Source: Pseudoalteromonas phenolica
GTDB lineage: Bacteria; Pseudomonadota; Gammaproteobacteria; Enterobacterales; Alteromonadaceae
Direction of reading: 5' to 3'
Length of the DNA stretch: 64,000 nucleotides
Assembly: GCF_005876835.1 (NCBI RefSeq)
Contig: NZ_PPSW01000025.1
Span: forward strand, 101,377-165,376
Part shown: piece after piece, positions 49,500 through 59,380 of the stretch
Layout: every line of letters starts with the position of its first letter
How positions within the stretch are numbered: the first letter of the stretch is position 1
The notes under the pieces: generated by a model
What the model saw: only the letters and a program-made list of their open reading frames with translations
Databases searched by the model: none
Told to the model about the DNA's origin: nothing
Position numbers and translations under genes: made by a program

Positions 49500-51647
49500 T
49501 TAATCTGCTAATTGCTTAGACTGAATAGCCGTAAGCGCAATGGTATAAACGATATCTTCTACCAGTGCACCGCGGCTTAAGTCGTTCACAGGTTTGCGCA
49601 TACCTTGCAGCATAGGACCAATACTTACCAGTTCAGCACTTCTTTGTACTGCCTTATAAGTCGTATTACCAGTATTTAAGTCTGGGAATACAAACACCGT
49701 TGCTTTACCTGCAACTTTACTGTTTGGAGCCTTTTTACGTGCTACGTTTTCCATAATCGCTGCGTCGTACTGTAGTGGGCCATCAATTTCAAGATCTGGA
49801 CGTTTTTGCTGAGCAATCTTAGTAGCTTCACGCACTTTATCTACATCCGCACCATGGCCAGACTCACCCGTAGAGTAGCTGATCATGGCAACTCTTGGCT
49901 CAATACCAAATGCCGCTGCAGAGTCAGCTGACTGAATGGCGATATCGGCAAGTTGCTCAGCAGTTGGGTCTGGGTTAATCGCGCAGTCGCCATAAACTAA
50001 TACTTGATCAGGCAATAACATAAAGAACACAGAGCTCACTAAAGTTGAGCCCGGCGCAGTTTTAATGAGCTGAAGAGGAGGGCGAATAGTATTCGCTGTG
50101 GTATTCACCGCACCAGATACAAGGCCATCGACCTCGTCTTCAGCGAGCATCATGGTGCCTAATACTACGTTGTCTTGCAGTTGCTCTTTAGCAACCACAG
50201 GGGTAAGACCTTTGTTTTTACGCAGCTCAACCATAGGTGCAACATAATTATCTTGGATCTCACTCGGATCTTTAATAATAACGTTTTCGTTTAGCTCTAC
50301 ACCTTGCTGAAGCGCAGTACGCTCGATTTCTTCTCTTTCACCTAATAGCACAGTTTTGGCTATGCCACGTTCACCACAAATTGCAGCAGCTTTGATTGTG
50401 CGTGGCTCATTACCTTCAGGCAGCACAATGGTTTTCTTTGCTTGGCGTGCTAAATCGGTCAACAAAAATCTAAATGCTGGAGGAGAAAGCTTGCGCGTTT
50501 TCGCAACGTCTTTGGCTAAAGTATCAAGCCAGTCTGAATCGATATTCGCTGCGTTGTGCTCTTTTACTTTTTCAATACGTTGTTCGTCATCACTTGGTAC
50601 TTCCATATTAAAGTTGTGAAGTAACAAAGATGTACGCCAAGTATCAGCTTCAGTGGCTAGAATTGGCAGACCCGTTTCCATTGCCTGTTCACATAAAGTC
50701 ATGATGCGTGGTTCAGGTTTAAAACCACCCGTCAATAAAATCGCACCTAATTTGGTACCATTCATAGCTGACAAACACGCTGCCACTAACACATCAGAGC
50801 GGTCTCCCGGTGTAACCAGTAGCGCACCCGGGGTAAAGTGATTCAAGATATTTGATACCGTTCGGGCACAAAAGGTGACACGGCGTAAACGTCTATGAGC
50901 CATATCACCGGCATTGATCACTTCGGCTTTTAGGTAATCACTTAAGTCTGCTACACGTGGCGCGACTAGATCGAAATCCCAAGGAATTGCGCCAAGCAAC
51001 ATAAACGGGTGTTTCCTGAAAATAGGTAATGACGCCAAACGGTTCATTTCATTTTCAAGTTCTTCAGGTTCATGCTGGTCAACTAAATCAGCACGCGCAC
51101 GGCCTTCTTCATCAAGCGGGGCATTCACCTTGTTGAAAATACAACCCAGTACACGACTGTGATCTATGCCGCCGTAGTTACCAGATGCTATTTCTAATCT
51201 ATCTTCTAATTGTTCGTTCGTGTCATTACCTGGTGTTAATACAAATACGATGTCTGCACCAAGTGTTTGTGCGATTTCACGGTTAACACGACCAGCATAA
51301 GGCTGAAGGCGAGTCGGTACCATACCTTCGATAATCGCAACTTCATCATCACTGATAGCACTTTCGAAGCGCTCAACGATTTCTTCTAGTAGATCATTGC
51401 CTTTACCATCACCAATCATTTGTTCAGCATAACTGAGTTCAAAAGGCATGGGAGGCTGAATGGTGGAACCTTGTTGCACAATAACCGTCGATTTCTCAGG
51501 CCCTATATCATCTTTACGAGGTTGAGCAATGGGTTTGAAAAAGTTTACTTTTACCGCTTTTTGCTCAAGCGCACGTACAAGACCAACAGAGACAGATGTT
51601 AAACCAACCCCAGTAGAGATGGGGATTAACATGATCCTACGGCTCAT
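49500..51647 (-). CDS. pta: Phosphate acetyltransferase
   Basis: Makes acetyl phosphate from acetyl-CoA and phosphate (reversible); 715 residues (E. coli 714). The N-terminal P-loop-like domain ([17 protein letters not shown]) and the DRTGG-type middle domain are followed by the C-terminal PTA_PTB catalytic domain from about residue 390 ([16 protein letters not shown]) with conserved [16 protein letters not shown]. The start at 51647 (SRRIMLIPI) overlaps the ackA stop by one base. The frame runs further upstream but inside ackA. Confidence 0.96.
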   Translation of the reverse strand: MSRRIMLIPISTGVGLTSVSVGLVRALEQKAVKVNFFKPIAQPRKDDIGPEKSTVIVQQGSTIQPPMPFELSYAEQMIGDGKGNDLLEEIVERFESAISDDEVAIIEGMVPTRLQPYAGRVNREIAQTLGADIVFVLTPGNDTNEQLEDRLEIASGNYGGIDHSRVLGCIFNKVNAPLDEEGRARADLVDQHEPEELENEMNRLASLPIFRKHPFMLLGAIPWDFDLVAPRVADLSDYLKAEVINAGDMAHRRLRRVTFCARTVSNILNHFTPGALLVTPGDRSDVLVAACLSAMNGTKLGAILLTGGFKPEPRIMTLCEQAMETGLPILATEADTWRTSLLLHNFNMEVPSDDEQRIEKVKEHNAANIDSDWLDTLAKDVAKTRKLSPPAFRFLLTDLARQAKKTIVLPEGNEPRTIKAAAICGERGIAKTVLLGEREEIERTALQQGVELNENVIIKDPSEIQDNYVAPMVELRKNKGLTPVVAKEQLQDNVVLGTMMLAEDEVDGLVSGAVNTTANTIRPPLQLIKTAPGSTLVSSVFFMLLPDQVLVYGDCAINPDPTAEQLADIAIQSADSAAAFGIEPRVAMISYSTGESGHGADVDKVREATKIAQQKRPDLEIDGPLQYDAAIMENVARKKAPNSKVAGKATVFVFPDLNTGNTTYKAVQRSAELVSIGPMLQGMRKPVNDLSRGALVEDIVYTIALTAIQSKQLAD

Positions 51648-52846
51648 TATTTTTGCTCCTGTGCAATGTTTGCTGCATCGTTGGCAATCATCCATTCTTC
51701 ATTGGTAGGCACCACAATGGCACATGGCGCTGTTTGCTTTGTGATCACACCTTCAGAACCAAAGCGTGCTGCAAGATTCTTAGCATTGTCGATCTCTAAA
51801 CCTAAGAAAGATAAATGAGCAACGACCTTAGCGCGAATTACATCTGAGTTTTCACCAATGCCACCCGTGAAAATCAGTGCGTCTAGCCCACCTAATGGCA
51901 CCACAAACGCAGCAATTTGTTTTGCTAAACGATAGCAGAATATATCTAATGCAAGTGCTGCTTGCTGATGCCCGTCAGCCGCAGATTCTTCAATGGTTCT
52001 ACAATCATTAGAAAGTTCACTAATGCCTAGTAAGCCACTTTCTTTGTTCAAGAGTGTATCTATTTGCTTTGCTGAGTAATTTAGTTGTTCAGTCAGGTAA
52101 TTGAAAATGCCCGGGTCAATATCGCCACTGCGGGTGCCCATCACCAAGCCTTCAAGAGGCGTCATACCCATACTGGTATCTACCGATTTACTATTTTTAA
52201 TAGCTGTAACTGAACAGCCATTACCTAAATGTGCACTGATGACCCTTGAGTTTGTTTCGTCAAGGTTTAAGGTCTTGATAGCTTCTGCCGATACAAAAGC
52301 ATGACTGGTACCATGGAATCCATAGCGTCTGATCCCATGTTGTTTGTAAAGCGTATATGGCAGCGCATATAAGAAAGCTTCTGGCGACATGCTTTGATGG
52401 AATGCGGTATCAAACACTGCAATCTGAGGCAGATGAGAAAACGCAGATTGCGCCGCTTCGATGCCAAGCAAGTTAGCAGGGTTATGCAGTGGCGCAAGTG
52501 AAGAAGTCTTGGTGATTGCTTCTATCACATCAGGTGTGATTAATGCAGATTTTGTGAAGTGCTCGCCACCATGAACAACACGGTGTCCAACAGCAATTAG
52601 GCTTGAATCTAATTGTAATTGCTTTACTAGTTCAACTAACTTTTCAATTGCAGTTTGATGAGCATCGTTTGGTGATAGCGCGATAAGTTGCTTGTCACCA
52701 TTAAACTTGTACTTGATTTGCGGATCTTGCTCGCCTAAACGTTCAGCAAGACCTGAAAGAAGCTCGTCACTCGACACTGTGTCGATGATGGCAAACTTTA
52801 AACTAGAGCTTCCGCAATTTAAAACCAGTACATGAGATGAGGGCAT
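51647..52846 (-). CDS. ackA: Acetate kinase
   Basis: Interconverts acetyl phosphate and acetate with ATP. It has 399 residues from the ATG at 52846 ([18 protein letters not shown]), which has GGA seven bases upstream and matches the E. coli start; earlier starts TTG 52867 and ATG 52852 are possible. Key elements are [36 protein letters not shown] and HLGNGCSV. It forms the ackA-pta operon with a one-base overlap, the standard acetate overflow and activation pathway. Confidence 0.96.
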   Translation of the reverse strand: MPSSHVLVLNCGSSSLKFAIIDTVSSDELLSGLAERLGEQDPQIKYKFNGDKQLIALSPNDAHQTAIEKLVELVKQLQLDSSLIAVGHRVVHGGEHFTKSALITPDVIEAITKTSSLAPLHNPANLLGIEAAQSAFSHLPQIAVFDTAFHQSMSPEAFLYALPYTLYKQHGIRRYGFHGTSHAFVSAEAIKTLNLDETNSRVISAHLGNGCSVTAIKNSKSVDTSMGMTPLEGLVMGTRSGDIDPGIFNYLTEQLNYSAKQIDTLLNKESGLLGISELSNDCRTIEESAADGHQQAALALDIFCYRLAKQIAAFVVPLGGLDALIFTGGIGENSDVIRAKVVAHLSFLGLEIDNAKNLAARFGSEGVITKQTAPCAIVVPTNEEWMIANDAANIAQEQK

Positions 52847-53003
52847 ATGCATTTCCAATTTTGACAATAACAGTAAATGCGTATTAAGCTTAAAGCGAAG
52901 TCGCGGTTTAAGCTACGCAGTAATACAAAGGTATAATAGACAGTGTTAACTGATTATTTTACCCCAATTTTGACCGAATAGTTAGCTTCTAGTAGGAGTC
53001 CTA

Positions 53004-53456
53004 ATGCAAAAAAGTCTCATTTCTCAAATGCAACTTGGACGACAGTACGCCAAAGAATGGCCTATGCGCAAAGAGCTTGCGCCTATATTTGCAGAATTTA
53101 GAGTCATAAAAGCCACTGAACTTGCGATCAGTGTGATGCCTTTACTTGCTGTGATCACTTTAGTATTGCAAACCAATTGGTTGGGAAATCAGTATGTACC
53201 TCAATCTTTAGCCATTGCGCTTTTCTTTTTATCTTTGCCTGCTCAAGGTTTACTATGGCTAGGGAAGCGTGCTGATACGCCGCTTAACCCATCTTTAAAT
53301 ACATGGTATCAAGAATTGTTTAATAAGATGGTGGCCAATGGCTATGATGCGCCCATGCAATTACAGTCGCGCAGACCCACTTATCGAACTTTGGCAAAAC
53401 TGTTAAAAGACATGTTTGAGAAAATGGATAAAGCATTTACAAAAGAGCAGTTTTAA
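53004..53456 (+). CDS. yfbV: UPF0208 membrane protein YfbV
   Basis: A protein of 150 residues with two central membrane segments (about 38-57 and 69-87). The start QKSLISQMQLGRQYAKEWP and the C-terminal half LNPSLNTWYQELFNKM are typical of YfbV. In E. coli it lies next to ackA and divergent from it, and the same arrangement is seen here. The function is not firmly known. The ribosome site TAGGAG is 7 bases before the ATG. A terminator overlaps the stop. Confidence 0.9.
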   Translation: MQKSLISQMQLGRQYAKEWPMRKELAPIFAEFRVIKATELAISVMPLLAVITLVLQTNWLGNQYVPQSLAIALFFLSLPAQGLLWLGKRADTPLNPSLNTWYQELFNKMVANGYDAPMQLQSRRPTYRTLAKLLKDMFEKMDKAFTKEQF

Positions 53457-53467
53457 ACTGCTCTTTT
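53441..53467 (+). terminator. yfbV terminator overlapping the stop codon
   Basis: AAAAGAGCAGTTT and AAACTGCTCTTTT form a long perfect stem that includes the last codons and the TAA stop. It is followed by AGTTAT, so the T run is within the stem. Confidence 0.75.
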
Positions 53468-53529
53468 AGTTATACCAATGATTCAAAATAAATCATTTAA
53501 TTAAGAGGGCTCGAATTTCACAGAATTGT

Positions 53530-54330
53530 TCACACCTTCTGATATTCGCTTAAATAAAAAGATAGGGTAATCGAATGACTCTGTTTTTCCCCTAAAGCGT
53601 CATAGTGACTTTCTTTAAATTTCCAAGCAAATGGTGTCATTTGTATTAAATGTTCAATAATTTCTGTTTTAATCTCTACTTCTTTCTTTAGCTCATGATG
53701 TTTAACTAATTCAAATCCTGCAGGGGTATCTGGATGTGTATGTAAATTCACTTCAGGGTAAATTAATGACTTAAGCTCAAATAAATGCCTAGGGCCCGGG
53801 TTTACTAAAATTACTTTACCTGTGCACTTCACCAGCCTTAGTAATTCTTGTTCAAAAACGGGGGCGAATACGGTAACAATACAATCCATACTTTCATTTG
53901 CAAATGGCGCTTGTTTAGCAGAAGCGACACTAAAATTGGCCTCTTTATATCGCTTAGCCGCATATTTAACGGCTGATTTTGAAATATCGAGCCCATATAC
54001 ATCACATTCGGGCAGTTCATTGGCAAATAAGTGCGTATAAAATCCTTCACCACAGCCTAAATCAAGCAATGTTTGAGGAGAAGATAGTGAAATTAGATTG
54101 GCAATCTCTTGTCTCAAAAAGTGATAGTGGTCAGTTGCAAAAAAGGCACGACGCGCTTGCACCATATCTAAATTATCACCGGGTTGTTTTGATTTTTTAT
54201 TCTGAACAGGCAGTAAGTTGACATAGCCTTCTTTGGCAAAATCAAATTGATGTCTGTTTTCGCAAGACATGCTATTGCCTGTTTTATTTAACGGAGCCTG
54301 ACAAAGCGGACAGTGATAAACTAGCGTCAT
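53530..54330 (-). CDS. rlmA: 23S rRNA (guanine-745-N1)-methyltransferase
   Basis: Methylates G745 of 23S rRNA; 266 residues (E. coli 269). The N-terminal zinc ribbon is CPLCQAPL and CENRH (Cys8, Cys11, Cys and His later). The KEGYVNLLPVQNKKSKQPGD loop is specific to RlmA. The SAM-binding motif is LLDLGCGEGFYTH. The ATG overlaps the stop of the membrane protein upstream by 4 bases. It ends the xthA-membrane protein-rlmA operon. Confidence 0.93.
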   Translation of the reverse strand: MTLVYHCPLCQAPLNKTGNSMSCENRHQFDFAKEGYVNLLPVQNKKSKQPGDNLDMVQARRAFFATDHYHFLRQEIANLISLSSPQTLLDLGCGEGFYTHLFANELPECDVYGLDISKSAVKYAAKRYKEANFSVASAKQAPFANESMDCIVTVFAPVFEQELLRLVKCTGKVILVNPGPRHLFELKSLIYPEVNLHTHPDTPAGFELVKHHELKKEVEIKTEIIEHLIQMTPFAWKFKESHYDALGEKQSHSITLSFYLSEYQKV

Positions 54331-54956
54331 TTATCTAAGTATTCCTTATCATAAAAGGTTTTAACCCAGTGGGGTTTATAAGTAATAAGTAAAGTGATTG
54401 CCATACCATTCAACATGGCTTCAGGGAACCATATCAGCGTTGCATAAAACAAATAGTTATCTAACAACTGTTGGAACGTGTAAGCATCAATTAGCCAATA
54501 ATAAGCACCTGACAACAAAATTTTGAAAGCGCCAATACAGCCTGCGCATAAAAATGCGCATACAAAAATATATACAAAGAAATGTCTTGGTAGCTTGCTG
54601 TAGCAAAATACAAACAAGCCGTAACTGACAAGTATAGGCAGGAGTGCAGTAAAAAGATAAAACTCGGCAAACTCAGAAGATTGAATAGTGCCAAAAGCAA
54701 GTAATAAGAGACTGGTAAGTAGAGCACTTAAACTTGCTAACCGCCAGCCAAGCACCAAAGTAATTGCGGTTATTCCCAAAATATGGATATTTAGATTGGG
54801 CAATATCCCCGCCTTAATTTGCCAAAACAGCGCCAGTACAACTGAACAAGCAAGTACACCAGTTTGTCGTATCGGCTTTTGCCAAAGCGTTAAATATTCG
54901 CGCTTATCGATTGTAAACGCGAATATGATTAAGGTAACAAGCGGGGTCAATAACAT
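54327..54956 (-). CDS. Membrane protein, ECF-type permease (CbiM)-like
   Basis: A protein of 209 residues with six to seven membrane segments. The segment NLNIHILGITAITLVLGWR resembles the CbiM/energy-coupling-factor permease motif (HxLG plus a long hydrophobic helix), and LIWFPEAMLNGM near the C-terminus fits too. There is no ATPase or other transport gene nearby, so a transport role is unsupported. It sits between xthA (14 bases upstream) and rlmA (4-base overlap). Confidence 0.6.
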   Translation of the reverse strand: MLLTPLVTLIIFAFTIDKREYLTLWQKPIRQTGVLACSVVLALFWQIKAGILPNLNIHILGITAITLVLGWRLASLSALLTSLLLLAFGTIQSSEFAEFYLFTALLPILVSYGLFVFCYSKLPRHFFVYIFVCAFLCAGCIGAFKILLSGAYYWLIDAYTFQQLLDNYLFYATLIWFPEAMLNGMAITLLITYKPHWVKTFYDKEYLDK

Positions 54957-54970
54957 AAATTGAGTTCTAA

Positions 54971-55780
54971 TTAAAATTTAAACTCTGCCCAAATTGGCGC
55001 GTGATCAGAAGGCTTCTCGATGCCTCTTAATTCGTAATCGATTTCACTTTCTACACATTTGACCATCAATGATTCAGTAGCTAACACTACATCAATGCGA
55101 AGGCCTCGGTTATCATCAAAACCTTTTGAGCGATAGTCGAACCACGAGTAACGTTCTGTCTTTTCTGGTGTTAATTCGCGGAAAGTATCTTTAAATCCCC
55201 AATCCATTAACGTAGCGAGCCACTCGCGTTCTTCTGGCTGGAATGAACATTTGCCCGTTTTCAGCCAACGTTTCTTATTTGGCTCACCAATGCCGATATC
55301 TAAATCAACCGGAGAGATATTGATATCACCCATCACGATGACATTTTCTTCAGGCGTGTGATTTTCATTTAAGTGTGTCATTAAGTCTTTATAGAACTGA
55401 CGCTTGTATGGGAATTTGGTTTCATGATTTATGTTATCACCTTGAGGGAAGTAGCCATTATGAATGATCACATCTTCACCTTTGTCATTCTCGAATACAC
55501 CTGAAATCATACGTTTTTGGGATTCAACTGTATCAGTCGAAAACCCTTTTTTGATTGATTTAGCTGGTTTCTTCGACATCAGTGCGACACCATAATGTGC
55601 CTTTTGACCATGGAAATAAACGTGGTAGCCCATAGCTTCTACATCTTCAACCGGAAATGCTTCATCGTGAACTTTGATTTCCTGTAAACCAATTACATCC
55701 GGTTGATGTTTGTCGATTAATGCTTGCAATTGATGAAGACGAGCACGAAGGCCATTAATGTTAAATGAGATAACTTTCAT
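54971..55780 (-). CDS. xthA: Exodeoxyribonuclease III
   Basis: AP endonuclease and 3' exonuclease of base excision repair; 269 residues (E. coli 268). Features of the exonuclease III fold: MKVISFNINGLRARLHQL with the first metal ligand Asn, GLQEIKVHDEAFP with the Glu ligand, MGDINISPVDLDIG with Asp and Asn, and SDHAPIWAEF with the catalytic His. It begins the operon with the membrane protein and rlmA. Confidence 0.97.
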   Translation of the reverse strand: MKVISFNINGLRARLHQLQALIDKHQPDVIGLQEIKVHDEAFPVEDVEAMGYHVYFHGQKAHYGVALMSKKPAKSIKKGFSTDTVESQKRMISGVFENDKGEDVIIHNGYFPQGDNINHETKFPYKRQFYKDLMTHLNENHTPEENVIVMGDINISPVDLDIGIGEPNKKRWLKTGKCSFQPEEREWLATLMDWGFKDTFRELTPEKTERYSWFDYRSKGFDDNRGLRIDVVLATESLMVKCVESEIDYELRGIEKPSDHAPIWAEFKF

Positions 55781-56137
55781 AATTTGCGCTTATAGTTCTA
55801 TGTAATTTATGTACCATTTTAACATTGAAAGGGAGTTGCGAAAGCCTGAGATAGCAATTTAAATTATCTATCACTTTTTTCGGTTTTGGAGATATGTTAT
55901 TTATTGGTCAATACACTCAAGTTTTGGTGAGAAAGTTACCTAGTTAGAAATGCCAACTGAATTAGTGTGTTGAATTATAAGGACTTTATTTTTGGTTCGG
56001 TTGTTTTGCTTTAAATTTAATAAATACAATTTTAATGGTACCACTTATTGAATACTTAAGTTGAACCATTCACTCACTATACCAATCAGCTTAATTAAGT
56101 GTTATTGCAGATTGGTATTACATAGTAGGGAAATAAT
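55781..56137. other. Gene-free stretch between xthA and the LiaF-like gene
   Basis: This 357-bp AT-rich region holds no frame I can support. It has the short repeat at 56080-56117 and otherwise the divergent promoter regions of xthA and the next gene. Confidence 0.6.
56080..56117. repeat. 38-bp form of the dispersed repeat (ends joined)
   Basis: TACCAATCAGC and GCAGATTGGTA are inverted ends with one mismatch enclosing TTAATTAAGTGTTATT. Read on the minus strand, it equals the first 19 bases of copy 1 (TACCAATC-GCA-TAACAC) joined to the last 19-21 bases of copy 1 (CACTTA-TTAAGC-GATTGGTA), without the 170 bp between. Confidence 0.7.
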
Positions 56138-56803
56138 ATGAGCGTCGTATTAGAAGATAGACCTATTGAACAAGTCAGAGAAGAAGTAATAGACAACCTA
56201 ATTTACAACTATAGCCATGGCGTTATTTCCGCAGAGGCATTTGAAAGACGTTTAGACAAAGCGATGAGTACACAGGTTCATGCTGAAATCGTTGCTTTAA
56301 CGGCCGATCTTACTATGCAAGCTGACGAGAAGTATACGGCACAAAAAGATGCGAGCTTAAATATTAATTACGGACAAAAATCTGCAGGCGACAAGCTAGA
56401 TATTAAAACGGTTTTAGGAAACAGCTCTCGAACAGGTAAATGGGCGGTACCGAAAGAAATTAACTTATTGAATGTACTGGGTTCTACAACCTTAGATTTT
56501 TCCGATGCTGTATTTGAGCATCAAGAAGTTACTGTAAATGTAAATTGCATACTGGGTTCAGAGAAAATTTTAATCCCCGAAGGCGTAAACGTGATCTGTG
56601 AGGCTTTTTGCATTCTAGGTAATGTAGAAAATAAAGCGCCATCTATTGCGCCAAAACAAGCACCGACTATAAAGATTAAAGGCAAACTGTGGTTAGGCTC
56701 AGTTGACGTTGAAATTAAGCGCACGATTAAAGAAAAATTTGTGAGTTTTGCCAATGAACTCAAATCATTATTTGATGATGGCAGTTATGGTAAATATAAA
56801 TAA
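56138..56803 (+). CDS. LiaF/DUF1707-like envelope-stress protein
   Basis: A protein of 221 residues with no membrane segment. The first 55 residues are a SHOCT/DUF1707-like domain (YNYSHGVISAEAFERRLDKAM). The C-terminal half resembles the LiaF C-terminal beta domain (repeats of LxxxLGSxxLDF, CILGSEKILIP, CILGNVENKAP and GKLWLGSVDVEIK). LiaF-like proteins act with sensor kinases in envelope stress in Firmicutes, but no kinase is nearby. The ribosome site is a weak AGGGAAAT. Confidence 0.7.
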   Translation: MSVVLEDRPIEQVREEVIDNLIYNYSHGVISAEAFERRLDKAMSTQVHAEIVALTADLTMQADEKYTAQKDASLNINYGQKSAGDKLDIKTVLGNSSRTGKWAVPKEINLLNVLGSTTLDFSDAVFEHQEVTVNVNCILGSEKILIPEGVNVICEAFCILGNVENKAPSIAPKQAPTIKIKGKLWLGSVDVEIKRTIKEKFVSFANELKSLFDDGSYGKYK

Positions 56804-56843
56804 ACAGGATATAAGAGGGCACGCTTAAACGTGCACTTTTTTA

Positions 56844-57672
56844 TCATACTTTTTGTTCAGTAAACTTTAAAAAGAAAATCAAATTCGCAATAAACCATAA
56901 ATCTTTAATTAAAAAGTGGCCAGTCGTAGATAAGATAGTTGATGACGTAACTGCGCCAGGGGTTGTAGCTAAAAATGTTTGTGTCATGACAAAAACAGCA
57001 AGTGACATTAACACGCCAATCCAAAGTGCTTTTCTGTTATAAATGGCTGCAATCAACAGTGCGACAGCTAACAAATCATAAACGCCAATTTAAATTCGAG
57101 GCAGTTTGTAAATCCCAAACACTATACATCCAAGACATGAATGGTGAAGTTTGCAGTAAGTCTTCGATCCCTTGTGCTTCTATCAAGGTAAACTTCATAC
57201 CCCCGATCCAAACGAGTACCACCAAAACTGGAAATATCGCTATCCACTGCATTACATGATTAGAAAGGTTTGGGTTAAGTAGACAGATGCCAATTGAAAG
57301 TAACGCAAAATACTTAATGACGCCTTGGCCTGCTCCGATGACAGGAAATCCGCCCATGCTTTCAATCCACATACCCGTTGAAAAAAGGCTTAGTAAAGGC
57401 ACTACAGAGACAACAATAAGTAGGGATGCTAAGGCTGGTTTAGCTTTTTCAAAGTACATAGAAAGTATCGAAAATACAGCAAGTAAAGAAAAGCATAAAG
57501 CAGCCAGCATGTTAGCAAGTTCATAACTTAGGAGTGAGTTGAAGCCAAAAAAATTGACTGTTTTTTCGATATGTCTATGACTACCCATTAGTAACATACT
57601 CGTACTCATCAATAAACTTGATAATCCAACGAGTAAAAGCGCCACCTTGGTATTGCAATAAAACTTTTTCAT
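56844..57672 (-). pseudogene. DUF417-like membrane protein gene, one-base frameshift, duplicated domain
   Basis: Two adjacent minus-strand frames, 57672-57076 (198 residues) and 57074-56844 (76 residues), read as one protein. The first ends LQTASNLNWRL and stops; removing one base near 57085 lets it run on as SNLNW-GVYDLLAVALLIAAIYNRK and on to the stop at 56844. The total is 829 bases, which is 276 codons plus one. The joined C-terminal part (WIGGMKFTLIEAQGIEDLL, PFMSWMYSV, then the GVYDLLAVALLI and TTPGAVTSS regions) resembles DUF417/YkgB. The first 130 residues look like another partial copy of the same fold (GFPVIGAGQGVIKYFALL). It may be a pseudogene, a programmed shift or a sequencing error. 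Confidence 0.6.
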
Positions 57673-57828
57673 TTAACAACCTTCTTAATTGGGAATATGC
57701 AGTAAGACCGAGAAAGCGAAAATTTATTTCAACTTGTTTTAATTTGAGAGTTTCCGTTTGTCGTGAATTGTTTATTTTGAAATTTAAAGCCATCAGAATA
57801 GCACCGCACTTAAACACGGGAATTTTAA

Positions 57829-59016
57829 ATGATTAAAACACTTATTTATTGTGTCTTATTGCTGATAGCTATACCCAGTATCGCTAATCAACAAACTGTT
57901 GTTCTTATCTCACTTGATGGTTTTCGGTGGGATTATATTGAAAAGCATAACGCTAAAAATATTAAACGCATCGCTGATAGCGGTGTTCGAGCCACTAAAA
58001 TGTGGCCTGTTTATCCAAGTAAAACCTTTCCAAACCATATATCCATAATTACAGGCTTATTACCGGTCAATCACGGTATTATCGACAATAAGTTCTGTGA
58101 TAAACAAAGAGGTGATTGTTATAAAATGGGCAAAGGGCAGGGAGATAGTACTTGGCTTAATGGCATACCTTTATGGAATCTGGCAAAAATGCAAGGGCTC
58201 AAATCAGCTGCCTATTTCTGGCCAGAATCCGATGCGCGCTTTAATGGTATGACCCCTGACTATTACTACCATTACTCAAAGCATAGTGATTACCAAACTC
58301 GTATTGACCAAATGGTTGAGTGGTTAAAATTACCAAAAGAACAAAGACCAAGTTTTGTTGCAGGGTATTTTTCATTAGTCGATAGTATGGGCCATGACTT
58401 TGGTCCTGATAGCAAAGAAGTATATGATGCTGTTCAAAAAATGGATAAGCTAATCGGGCAGTTTAATGAGCGCTTAAAAAAGCTGCCTCATGATGTAAAC
58501 TTAGTGCTGGTGGCTGATCATGGTATGTCCTCATTAAAAGAAGACAAAACAATCACGATTAGCAGCCTGAATATTCCAAAGTCTTGGACGGTGAAAAACA
58601 CAGGACCAAGAGTACTTATTTATGCGAATGACGCTTCAATTGAAAACATTAATACAGAAAAGCAACAGCTGCGTCTTATCTCAAACAACAGGTATGCAGT
58701 GCTAGATGAGACGATTTTAAAGCAGCGTCATTACCATGGCACCCCAAGGATCCCAGATATTATCTTAGAAACCAAAGCTCCGAGTGTTTTTAGCCTTGAT
58801 GGTAAGTTAGATTATAAAGGTACTCACGGATTTGCAAATACAGATGATATGGCTGCTATGTTTGTTGCAACTGGGCCTGCTTTCAAAAAGGGCCATAAAA
58901 TTAAAGAAATGAGTAATTTAGAAATATACCCAACAGTAGCTAAAATACTGGGCTTAGAGCTGATAAGAAATGTAGATTCTGATGGTGGAACACTTCTAAA
59001 AGCGCTAACCGAATAA
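57829..59016 (+). CDS. Exported NPP-type phosphodiesterase
   Basis: A protein of 395 residues with a signal peptide (MIKTLIYCVLLLIAIPSIAN). It belongs to the alkaline phosphatase superfamily, nucleotide pyrophosphatase/phosphodiesterase group: first metal Asp30 in LISLDGFRWDY, nucleophile Thr66 in PSKTFPNHISI, then SLVDSMGHDFGPDS, VADHGM and GTHGF as further metal ligands. It should cleave phosphodiesters or pyrophosphates in the periplasm; the substrate cannot be told. A terminator follows. Confidence 0.9.
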   Translation: MIKTLIYCVLLLIAIPSIANQQTVVLISLDGFRWDYIEKHNAKNIKRIADSGVRATKMWPVYPSKTFPNHISIITGLLPVNHGIIDNKFCDKQRGDCYKMGKGQGDSTWLNGIPLWNLAKMQGLKSAAYFWPESDARFNGMTPDYYYHYSKHSDYQTRIDQMVEWLKLPKEQRPSFVAGYFSLVDSMGHDFGPDSKEVYDAVQKMDKLIGQFNERLKKLPHDVNLVLVADHGMSSLKEDKTITISSLNIPKSWTVKNTGPRVLIYANDASIENINTEKQQLRLISNNRYAVLDETILKQRHYHGTPRIPDIILETKAPSVFSLDGKLDYKGTHGFANTDDMAAMFVATGPAFKKGHKIKEMSNLEIYPTVAKILGLELIRNVDSDGGTLLKALTE

Positions 59017-59050
59017 TTAAAATAAAATTCGGAAACTAAACGTTTTAAAT

Positions 59051-59081
59051 AAAAAGAGTAACCATAAGGTTACTCTTTTTT
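59051..59081. terminator. Terminator of the NPP gene, shared with a minus-strand ORF
   Basis: AAAAAGAGTAACC and GGTTACTCTTTTT form a perfect 13-bp stem with a loop of four. It follows the NPP gene and also holds the last codons and stop of the small minus-strand ORF at 59070-59240. Confidence 0.88.
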
Positions 59082-59240
59082 GGTTGGAAACTTTTTATCA
59101 TCATTGTTTTGTTTGAAGCTTGTCGATTGTGTGTGACTTTTATCTAGTTTATTCAAATGAGAGACAGGCTCTGCTAACGCCGAGGTTGAGCCAAAACATA
59201 AAACCAAACTAAAAATCTTTTTATACGCTGATGCAAACAT
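59070..59240 (-). CDS. Small exported peptide, unknown
   Basis: A frame of 56 residues. The first 23 form a signal peptide: MFASAYKK, a hydrophobic stretch IFSLVLCFG and the cleavage site STSALA before EPVSHL. The mature part of about 33 residues is polar and rich in Lys, Asn and Gln (KSHTQSTSFKQNNDDKK). A ribosome site GGGA lies 8 bases upstream. I recognise no family. It ends inside the NPP terminator. Confidence 0.6.
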   Translation of the reverse strand: MFASAYKKIFSLVLCFGSTSALAEPVSHLNKLDKSHTQSTSFKQNNDDKKFPTKKE

Positions 59241-59380
59241 AACAATTCCCTGAGCCTAAGCTACTTTTGATATGTTTTAATTTTAGCAATGAAGAACCGA
59301 AATGTGTGTGTCGAAGTGTAGCGAAATGTAAGAGAATGTAAGACCAGTTAATCTGGCCTTACATTTACTGAATAACTATT

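Noticed and set aside
56844..57672. Two separate small genes at the DUF417 locus
   Set aside because: The second frame has no ATG start or ribosome site, and the joined translation continues one membrane protein.
57618..57836. Plus-strand frame of 72 codons and its minus partner at 57581-57817
   Set aside because: They lie across the start region of the DUF417 gene and the NPP gene and show no protein-like composition.
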